Source of the DNA: CAVYWD01 sp963772225
GTDB lineage: Bacteria; Myxococcota; Myxococcia; Myxococcales; UBA5297
DNA: 64,000 nt
Direction of reading: 5' to 3'
NCBI GenBank assembly: GCA_963772225.1
Contig: CAVYWD010000002.1
Coordinates: forward strand, 1,736,001 to 1,800,000
Below are positions 54,841-61,789 of the stretch, piece after piece. A program made the translations under genes and the position numbers. Within the stretch, counting starts at the first letter, position 1. Every line of letters starts with the position of its first letter. The notes beneath the pieces were generated by a model. The model did not search any database, was not told the origin of the DNA, and saw nothing but the letters and a program-made list of their open reading frames with translations.

Positions 54841-54871
54841 ATATCCGGCCGGATGTCCGGTTTCATGTCCG
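54841..54871 (+). repeat. Three iterated ATGTCCG-like sites upstream of fic promoter
   Basis: ATATCCG (54841), ATGTCCG (54853) and ATGTCCG (54865) occur at exactly 12-bp steps. They begin 11 bp upstream of the -35 box, while the other pair lies 17 bp downstream of the -10, so sites bracket the promoter. Binding by the Fic winged helix or another regulator is inference. Confidence 0.55.
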
Positions 54872-54975
54872 CCGAGATCCGCTTCTCGCCCGAGGCGGCG
54901 GCCCCGAGACGAGAGCCCGGAAGGGCGCCAGGCAGGCGACCTCGACCGCTACCCCTGCGAGGCGGCCCGAACGCG

Positions 54976-56340
54976 CTACGGCCCGACGCGCGTCAACAGC
55001 TCGATGAGGTCGATCTTGGTGATGACCGCGACGACCTTCCCCGCCTCCATCACCAGCGCGACATTGTCCTCCGCGAAGATCTCCCGGAGCCGGGCGACGG
55101 GCGTCTCCCGGTCCACCTGTCCCTGCAGCGGCGCGACGAGCTTGTCGAGCGGCTCGTCGCCGCGCACCTCGCGGCCCAAGAGCGCGTTGAGCACGTCCAC
55201 CTCGTGGATCATCCCCACCGCGAGACCCGCGGCGTCGGTCACCGGCATCTGGCTGATGCCGTGCTTTTTCATTCGCGCGGTCACCGCCTGGACCGGCTCG
55301 CCCAGCGCCGCGGTGATCACCGGCTTCGCGCCGCCGACGAGCTCGGCGACCCGCCGCGGACCCTGCGGCTCGAGGAAGCCGTTATCCTTCATCCACTCGT
55401 CGTTGTAGAACTTGGAGATGTAGGGACGTCCACCATCCGTGAGGACGGCGACGATGACCTTTCCGCGGCCCATCTCGCGCGCCAGGGCGCAGGCGACGTG
55501 CACCGCGCCGCCCGACGAGCCGCCCGCGAAGATCCCCTCCTCGCGCGCGAGCCTGCGCGCGGCGACGAAGCACTCCTTGTCGCTCACCGTCCGCACGTCG
55601 TCGAGGACCGAGAAGTCCATCGCCTTGCAGAGCATGTCCTCGCCGATGCCCTCCACTTTGTAGACGTGCGGCTTGGGCAGCGTCCGGCTCTTGAAGTAGC
55701 CCGCATAGACCGAGCCCTCGGGGTCGACGCCCACGTTGCGGATGCCCGGCTTCTGCTCCTTCAGGAACTTCCCCGCGCCGCTCATGGTGCCGCCGGTGCC
55801 CAGGCCCGCCACGAAGCAATCGAGCGCGCCGTCGGTCTGGCGCCAGAGCTCCGGGCCGGTGAGCTGGTAGTGGGCCTCGATGTTGTCGGGGTTGTGGTAC
55901 TGGTTCGGCATGAACGAGCCCGGCGTCTCGCGCGCGATGCGCTTCGCCGTCTCGTAGTACGAGCGCGGGTCCTCGGCGGGGACGTTCGTCGGCGTGACCA
56001 CGACCTCGGCGCCCATGGCCTTGAGCGCGTTGATCTTCTCCTGGCTCATCTTGTCCGGCATGGTGAAGATGCAGCGGTAGCCTTTCACCGCGGCGACCAT
56101 GGCGACGCCGAACCCGGTGTTGCCCGAGGTGTTCTCCACGACGGTCCCGCCCGGCTTGAGCCGGCCGTCGCGCTCGGCCTTCTCCAGCATATGGAGCGCC
56201 ATGCGGTCCTTGATGGAGCCGCCGGGGTTCATGAACTCGCACTTGACGAGCACCGTGGCGTCGCTCGGGCCGACGAGCTTGTTGAGCCGGACGAGCGGGG
56301 TGTCCCCGATGGCCTTCAGCACCGATTCCCGGTAGTCCAT
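54976..56340 (-). CDS. Cystathionine beta-synthase with C-terminal CBS pair
   Basis: A 454-residue PLP enzyme of fold type II. PLP Lys is in NPGGSIKDRMAL, the cofactor Asn in ENTSGNTGFG, and the phosphate cradle in GLGTGGTMSG. After residue ~325 there are two CBS motifs (KKHGISQMPVTDAAG and FAEDNVALVMEAGKVVAVITK), an allosteric module. Makes cystathionine from homocysteine and serine; a cysteine synthase-like role is an alternative, but the CBS tail favours CBS. GGAGGA lies 5 bp before the ATG. Confidence 0.92.
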   Translation of the reverse strand: MDYRESVLKAIGDTPLVRLNKLVGPSDATVLVKCEFMNPGGSIKDRMALHMLEKAERDGRLKPGGTVVENTSGNTGFGVAMVAAVKGYRCIFTMPDKMSQEKINALKAMGAEVVVTPTNVPAEDPRSYYETAKRIARETPGSFMPNQYHNPDNIEAHYQLTGPELWRQTDGALDCFVAGLGTGGTMSGAGKFLKEQKPGIRNVGVDPEGSVYAGYFKSRTLPKPHVYKVEGIGEDMLCKAMDFSVLDDVRTVSDKECFVAARRLAREEGIFAGGSSGGAVHVACALAREMGRGKVIVAVLTDGGRPYISKFYNDEWMKDNGFLEPQGPRRVAELVGGAKPVITAALGEPVQAVTARMKKHGISQMPVTDAAGLAVGMIHEVDVLNALLGREVRGDEPLDKLVAPLQGQVDRETPVARLREIFAEDNVALVMEAGKVVAVITKIDLIELLTRVGP

Positions 56341-56463
56341 GTCGTCCTCCCCGAGGGCCCTCTTCCGATGCGCGACGCCCGGCCTCTCATCTCTACCACC
56401 GCGGGCGCGCTTAAGACGCGGCAGGTCGAGCGAACGAGGGCTTTCTTGCGCGATGATGGGACG

Positions 56464-57348
56464 GTGAGCCACCGCTTCGGCAATTACGAGATCCTCTCCC
56501 TCCTGGGCCAAGGCGGCATGGCGGCCGTGTACAAGGCGCGCGAGCTCGCCGGCCCTCGCGAGGGCTGGACCGTGGCCCTCAAGCGCCTGCGCCCCGAGCT
56601 CGCCGCCGACCCGACCTACGTGCGGCTGTTCCACCACGAGGCGACGCTCTGCACCCGCCTCTCGCACCCGCACATCATCTCCATCTACGAGGTCGGCGAG
56701 CTCTTGGGCGTGCATTACATGACCATGGAGCACGTCGACGGCCGCGACCTGGGGCAGGTCATCGCCCGCTGCCGCAAGCGCGGGATCCAGCTGCCCATCG
56801 ACTTCGCGGCCTACCTCACGCGGACGCTCCTGCTCGCCCTCTCCAGTGCCCACGACCTGGGTGTCGTGCACTGCGACGTCTCGCCCTCGAACCTCTTCAT
56901 CTCGCGCCTGGGCGAGGTGAAGCTCGGCGACTTCGGCGTGGCGCGCTCTGCGGCGGCGAGCGCCGAAGGGCTCAAGTTCGTCGCCGGGAAGCCGCACTAC
57001 TCTTCCCCGGAAATCCTCCGGGGCCACGTCGACCTCCAAGCGGACCTGTGGGCCGCCAACGCCGTGCTCTACGAGCTTTTGACGCTCGAGCGCCCTTTCC
57101 AGGGCACGACGCCCGACGAGATCTTCGAGGCCATCCTGCGGCACCGCTTCCGGCCGGCGCGCGAGGTCCGCAAGGAGCTCTCGGCGCCGCTCGACGCGCT
57201 GATCGCGCGCGGGTTCGACCGCAAGCCGGCCAACCGCTTCTCCGACGCCAACCAGTTCGCCTGGGAGCTCTTCGGCCACTACGACGAGCGCGTGGGGACG
57301 CCGCTGGCCATCGCCGCGGTGGTGCGCGGCCTCTTCGGGGCGGAGTAG
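56464..57348 (+). CDS. Soluble Ser/Thr protein kinase
   Basis: A compact Hanks-type kinase of ~295 residues: Gly loop LGQGGMAAVY, ATP Lys in VALKRLRP, catalytic loop VVHCDVSPSNLFI with the Asp intact (Cys in place of Arg in HRD), Mg loop LGDFGVARS, and activation end PHYSSPEILRG. No transmembrane helix or sensor domain. H-x-D-V-S-P-S-N is common in myxobacterial kinases. The GTG at 56464 gives the N-terminus SHRFGNYEILSLLG directly; an ATG at 56368 is possible. It is the first of a run of rightward genes next to the caspase-like peptidase. Confidence 0.9.
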   Translation: MSHRFGNYEILSLLGQGGMAAVYKARELAGPREGWTVALKRLRPELAADPTYVRLFHHEATLCTRLSHPHIISIYEVGELLGVHYMTMEHVDGRDLGQVIARCRKRGIQLPIDFAAYLTRTLLLALSSAHDLGVVHCDVSPSNLFISRLGEVKLGDFGVARSAAASAEGLKFVAGKPHYSSPEILRGHVDLQADLWAANAVLYELLTLERPFQGTTPDEIFEAILRHRFRPAREVRKELSAPLDALIARGFDRKPANRFSDANQFAWELFGHYDERVGTPLAIAAVVRGLFGAE

Positions 57349-57487
57349 GGCCGAAGCGACGGGCCCGTCGGAAACTGTCCGATAGCTCGCACCGTTTGGC
57401 TTCCGCCAACGCTGGGCCAATCAGCCCTTTCGGGTTCGTGTACCCTCCGCTCGCTCCGAAGCCTCAGGAGCGAACAGGGAGGGAACG

Positions 57488-58636
57488 ATGGGTCTGCCGA
57501 GGTCCGCAGCCAAGAGCGTTCGGTCAGCCAGGTCGGCGCGCGCGAAAGCGCCGGCGGGGGCCGATTTCATTTTTTCGAGCTCGGCGCTGCGCACCAAGTA
57601 CGGCAACTGGGCCGCGAAGATCGAGCAGGCCATCCGCGCGCTGGGCGCGGTCTTCGACTGCTCCGGGTTGTCCGCGGACGACCTGCGCGCCGCCATTCAC
57701 GAGCGGGCTGCGCATCACGTGTGCCTCATCGGCGGCTACGACGTGATCCCTTGCTTCGTCCGCGACAACCCGACCGCCCACGTCCGGGGAGACAGCGACC
57801 TCACCATCCCCACGGACGCGCCGTATGGAGCGCCGCCGGGCGACTTGGCGAGCGAGCTCGCCCCGGACAAGGCGGTGAGCCGCATCCCCGACGGGACCCC
57901 AGCAGACCCGCCCAGCTTCCTCAAGACGCTCCAATTCCAGGCGCAAGCGGCGTCGACGCCGACGCCGGACGGCTGTTTCGAGGAGGCGGCAGAGGAGTTC
58001 GGCGGCGCCGCTGCGGCGGTCGGCAAGGTGATGCGCCACGGACTTCGCCCGGGGCCCACGCAAACCCAGCGGGTCTCTCCACCGGCGCGGATCAGCGACC
58101 TCACCCTGACTCGCGAGCTCAGCGGATGCGGCCGGATCAACCTCTTGCTGCACGGCGCCGACTTCTCGCCCGAGTGGGCGTTCCTCTTTGGCCGGGCCGA
58201 GAATCCCGCGGACGCCGACGACTATCCCCAGGCGCTGGGGGCCTGGGTCCTCGACCTCTGCGACCTGCGCGGCTCCATCGTCACCTTTGGCTCGTGCTAC
58301 GGCGCGATGATCGACACCGGCGAATCCGAGGCGGCGGGGCGCAACGAGTCCAACCAGGTGGCCCTCGCCTGCCTCGGGCACGGCGCCAAGGCCGTGGTGG
58401 CGGCCACGCGCTCCAACTGGATCGAGACCCAGGAGCCCTTCGACGGCCTGGGCCCGGGCCTCGCCGCCGACTTCTGGCGAGAGCTCCAACAGGGGGTCGG
58501 GGCAGCCGAGGCGCTGCGCCTGGCGAAGCGCAAGATGGTGCTCAAGGCGCTCCAAGGAGACGAAGCGGACGAGCCTTACGCCTTCAAGACCCTTCTGCAG
58601 ATGCAGTGTTACGGCCACCCCTTGGCCATGCTCTGA
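57488..58636 (+). CDS. C25/caspase-like cysteine peptidase
   Basis: A 382-residue protein with the caspase-haemoglobinase fold landmarks: a strand ending in His222 (INLLLHGADFS) and one ending in Cys270 (SIVTFGSCYGAMID), i.e. the His-Cys dyad. Preceding blocks IPTDAPYGAPPG and KAVSRIPDG match the gingipain (C25) N-subdomain pattern (DxxYG ... GRIP). No signal peptide is present, so it acts inside the cell, unlike gingipains. A small gene follows after 36 bp and a kinase precedes it. Substrate unknown; regulated proteolysis or a death-like response is a hypothesis. Confidence 0.78.
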   Translation: MGLPRSAAKSVRSARSARAKAPAGADFIFSSSALRTKYGNWAAKIEQAIRALGAVFDCSGLSADDLRAAIHERAAHHVCLIGGYDVIPCFVRDNPTAHVRGDSDLTIPTDAPYGAPPGDLASELAPDKAVSRIPDGTPADPPSFLKTLQFQAQAASTPTPDGCFEEAAEEFGGAAAAVGKVMRHGLRPGPTQTQRVSPPARISDLTLTRELSGCGRINLLLHGADFSPEWAFLFGRAENPADADDYPQALGAWVLDLCDLRGSIVTFGSCYGAMIDTGESEAAGRNESNQVALACLGHGAKAVVAATRSNWIETQEPFDGLGPGLAADFWRELQQGVGAAEALRLAKRKMVLKALQGDEADEPYAFKTLLQMQCYGHPLAML

Positions 58637-58672
58637 GCGGCCGTTATACTTGCAAGCGGAAAGCAGGGCGCC

Positions 58673-58981
58673 ATGATGACGAAGCACGAATTCTTGAAGC
58701 TGGCAAGCGACCATGTCCCCGCGCGCCTCCGCCCCACCGGACAGGTCCTGAGTCCTTCGCACAGCGGGCCCAGGCGGGCCACAGCAGGCTCGGAAACCGA
58801 AGGGCCGTCCCTGTCCGAGCTGGCGAAGAAGCGCTTCGGCGCCCAACGCCGAGAGCCCGGCGCCAAAGCTCAGTCGTCCTCGGCGGACGTGGTGTTCACC
58901 GACTCGAGTTGCCTCGGACAGCGGGCAACTGTCGTACGCATCCGGAACGGCAAAGTCGCAGGCGTCCTCAAGCTCGGCTGA
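58673..58981 (+). CDS. Small hypothetical protein, possible partner of the C25 peptidase
   Basis: A 102-residue basic protein with three parts: a helical N-terminus (TKHEFLKLASDHVPARL), a Ser/Pro/Arg-rich unstructured middle (~25-65), and a beta-like C-terminus (ADVVFTDSSCLGQRATVVRIRNGKVAG). Two tandem ATGs mark the start, with AGGG upstream. No family recognised. Size, low-complexity middle and position directly behind the caspase-like gene suit a substrate, propeptide-like inhibitor or cofactor. Confidence 0.6.
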   Translation: MMTKHEFLKLASDHVPARLRPTGQVLSPSHSGPRRATAGSETEGPSLSELAKKRFGAQRREPGAKAQSSSADVVFTDSSCLGQRATVVRIRNGKVAGVLKLG

Positions 58982-59270
58982 CCCTGTTCTTGCGGGAGAC
59001 CGCGCCGCCGTTTCCACGCGCCCCGGCGAGGCAAGCGGGCGAGGGCAGCTCCCTCTTGGAGCGGACCTTCGCGCGGTTTGGCGCCCTTCGAGCCGCTACT
59101 CGATCTCGGGACTGCGCTTCCTCGCAGCGGTATTTCCAAGAGCCGCGCCGGGCCCTGTTCATCGCCGCCGGGCGCGCGCGAATGGGCCGTCCCGCTGCGC
59201 TCCAGAGAATCTTCCCTCAGCGCTGCGCATCGGGCGCTATCCTTTCCCGCTCCAGACGGTAGAGGCCCCC

Positions 59271-60734
59271 ATGTCCGAGCAGAGAGAGCCCGAAGTAAAG
59301 CCGCCCGCCAACGCGAGCCACGATACGGCGCCGCCGCAGGCCTTGGTCGAGTTCATGATGCGGGGCTGGAAGGAGCCGTCGCGCCGCCCTGCCGCCAAGG
59401 TCCCGGGGCTCGCGCGGCACGTCGCCCGCCGAGCGGCGCTCTCGGCGCGATTCCCGGGCGAGGCGCTCGTCATCCCCACCGGCCACGAGAAGGTGCGGGC
59501 CAACGACACCACCTATCGCTTCCGGCCCGGATCGGACTTTTTCTACCTCACCGGCAACCCCGAGCCCGACTGCGTCCTCGCGCTCGTCCCGCGCGAGGGC
59601 GGCGGCCACGCCTCAGTCCTCTTCACCGAGCCCGAGGTCGACCGCAGCACGCCCGCCTTCTTCACCGATCGCGCCCGCGGCGCCCTCTGGGTCGGCCCCC
59701 GGCTCGGCCTCGCCGGCAGCAAGGCGCGCTACGGGGTGGACGAGGCGTTGCCGCTCAAGGAGCTCGACGCGTACCTCGAAGGGCTCGCGGGCCAGAAGGT
59801 GCCCTGGCGCGGCGCGCGCGGGCTCTCGCCGGCGGTCGACCGCCTGCTCGCGCCTGCCTCCGCGGGTTCCAACGACGAGCGCGACAAGGAGCTCGCCTTC
59901 GCGCTGGCCTCGCTCCGGCTGCACAAGGACGCCTCGGAGATCAAAGCGCTCGAGGACGCCATCGCCTCCACCAAGCTCGCCTACGAGGCCCTCCTGGTCG
60001 CGATGCGCAAGGCGAAGGCCGAGCGCGAGCTGGAGGTCGCCTTCGACGCCCAGGCGCGGCTCTCGGGCCAGGGCGTCGGCTACGGGACCATCGTGGCCGG
60101 CGGCCCCCACGCCACCGTGCTCCACTGGACGCACAACGACGGGCCACTGGAGAAAGGCAAGCTCGTCCTGGTCGATGCGGGCGTGGAGGGCGACGCTCTC
60201 TACACCGCGGACATCACCCGCACCTTCCCGGTGAGCGGCAAGTTCAGCCGAGAGCAGCGCGCCATCTACGACCTGGTCACCGAGGCGCAGGACGCGGCCA
60301 TTGGCGCCGTCCGGCCAGGCGACGACTTCGCCGAGCCGCACCGGGCGGCCATGCGGGTGCTCGCCTTCGGCCTGAAGCGACTTGGCATCCTGCGCGAGGA
60401 CCCGGAGGAGGCGCTGCGCGAGGACCGCCAGACGCACAAGCGCTACACGCTCCACAACACCTCGCACATGCTCGGGCTCGACGTGCACGACAACGCGGCG
60501 GCCAACTACCGGCCGGGCAAGCTCGCGCCCGGCATGGTGCTCACCATCGAGCCGGGCCTCTATTTCCAGCGCGACGACCAGACCGTGCCGGCGCGCTTTC
60601 GCGGCATCGGCATCCGCGTCGAGGAGGACGTGCTCGTGACCCGCAGCGGCTGCCGGGTGCTCTCCGAGCCCATCCCTCGAAAGTCCAAAGACGTCGAGGC
60701 GTGGATCGCGCGGCTCTGGAAGAAGACCCGTTAG
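59271..60734 (+). CDS. Aminopeptidase P family (M24B) Xaa-Pro peptidase
   Basis: A 487-residue creatinase-fold peptidase. N-terminal domain (~40-200) with FRPGSDFFYLTGNPEPD, then the pita-bread domain with five metal ligands visible in order: Asp in LVLVDAGVE, Asp in TADITRTFPV, His in NTSHMLGLDVHD, Glu in LTIEPGLYF and Glu in GIRVEEDVLV. Removes N-terminal residues before proline. A 289-bp spacer precedes it, in which I see nothing certain. The acyltransferase gene follows after 16 bp. Confidence 0.93.
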   Translation: MSEQREPEVKPPANASHDTAPPQALVEFMMRGWKEPSRRPAAKVPGLARHVARRAALSARFPGEALVIPTGHEKVRANDTTYRFRPGSDFFYLTGNPEPDCVLALVPREGGGHASVLFTEPEVDRSTPAFFTDRARGALWVGPRLGLAGSKARYGVDEALPLKELDAYLEGLAGQKVPWRGARGLSPAVDRLLAPASAGSNDERDKELAFALASLRLHKDASEIKALEDAIASTKLAYEALLVAMRKAKAERELEVAFDAQARLSGQGVGYGTIVAGGPHATVLHWTHNDGPLEKGKLVLVDAGVEGDALYTADITRTFPVSGKFSREQRAIYDLVTEAQDAAIGAVRPGDDFAEPHRAAMRVLAFGLKRLGILREDPEEALREDRQTHKRYTLHNTSHMLGLDVHDNAAANYRPGKLAPGMVLTIEPGLYFQRDDQTVPARFRGIGIRVEEDVLVTRSGCRVLSEPIPRKSKDVEAWIARLWKKTR

Positions 60735-60750
60735 GCGCGGAGCCGACCCC

Positions 60751-61611
60751 ATGCTCCAGGACCTGAACGACCGCCTCCGGCAGTCCATGAAGGAATGGAC
60801 CCTCTCGAAGGTGCGGCCCGGCCTCGCCGAGGCCGTGACCCTGGCGCGCCCCGCGACCAACGAATACGGCCTCGACCCGTTCGGCTTCTCGCTGGACTAC
60901 TCGTTCGCGGCTCTGGCGCCGTTCGTCTGGCTGTACCAGCACTACTTCCGCGTCGTGGCCAAGGGCCTCGAGCGCGTGCCCAAGGGGCGGGTGCTGCTGG
61001 TCGCCAATCACTCGGGCCAGCTCCCGTTCGACGGCGCGATGATCGGCCTCGCGCTCCTCACCGAGCCTTCGGCGAAGCCCCCGCGCGCCGTCCGCTCCAT
61101 GGTCGAGAAGTGGGTGCCGACCCTGCCGTTCATCTCCGTCTTCCTGGCGCGCCTGGGCCAGGTGGTGGGGACGCCCGAGAACGCCCGCCGGCTCCTCGAG
61201 GCCGAGGAGGCCCTGCTCGTCTTCCCCGAAGGCGTCAAGGGGCTGAACAAGCTCTACCGCAAGCGCTACCAGCTCCAGGACTTCGGCCTGGGCTTCATGC
61301 GGCTCGCGCTGGAGACGCAGACGCCCATCGTGCCGGTGTCGGTCATCGGCGCCGAGGAGCAGGCGCCGGCCCTCTTCGACGCGAAGTCGCTGGCCAGGCT
61401 CTTGCGCATGCCGGCCATGCCCATCACGCCCACTCTGCTGCCCATCCCGCTGCCCGCGCGCTACCACATCCAGTTCGGCGAGCCGCTCACCTTCACTGGC
61501 AGCCCCGGCGACGAGGACGCCGAGCTCGAGAAGAAGGTGAAGACCGTGAAGGCTTCCCTCCAGGCCATGGTCAACCGCGGGCTCAAGGAGCGCGGCTCGG
61601 TCTACTTCTGA
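60751..61611 (+). CDS. PlsC-like acyltransferase
   Basis: A 286-residue membrane-associated acyltransferase. The His/Asp catalytic block reads LVANHSGQLPFDGAMIG, a spaced variant of the HX4D motif typical of this subgroup; further PlsC blocks are LVFPEGVKG (acyl acceptor loop, FPEG) and TPIVPVSVIG. It transfers fatty acyl groups to lysophosphatidate or a related lipid. Co-directional with the peptidase upstream (16-bp gap). Confidence 0.88.
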   Translation: MLQDLNDRLRQSMKEWTLSKVRPGLAEAVTLARPATNEYGLDPFGFSLDYSFAALAPFVWLYQHYFRVVAKGLERVPKGRVLLVANHSGQLPFDGAMIGLALLTEPSAKPPRAVRSMVEKWVPTLPFISVFLARLGQVVGTPENARRLLEAEEALLVFPEGVKGLNKLYRKRYQLQDFGLGFMRLALETQTPIVPVSVIGAEEQAPALFDAKSLARLLRMPAMPITPTLLPIPLPARYHIQFGEPLTFTGSPGDEDAELEKKVKTVKASLQAMVNRGLKERGSVYF

Positions 61612-61789
61612 CGGTCCGCGGGGAGCGCCCGCCCGCGCAGGTGGCCGGGCCTCGAGGGCTCGAAAGGGCGCTTGGGCTGCGCCCACTCCGGCGCGCTGGA
61701 CGTTCTGGCCATCCCGACCGACCGCCGTGGCCCTGCGGCCCCGGCCGCGCCATCTTTTATTGGTTTTTGTTTGCTCCCTCCCGAGAGCC

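Noticed and set aside
58982..59262. Continuation of coding sequence after the small partner gene
   Set aside because: The open frame here is Arg/Ala/Pro-rich without motif, start signal or ribosome-binding site.
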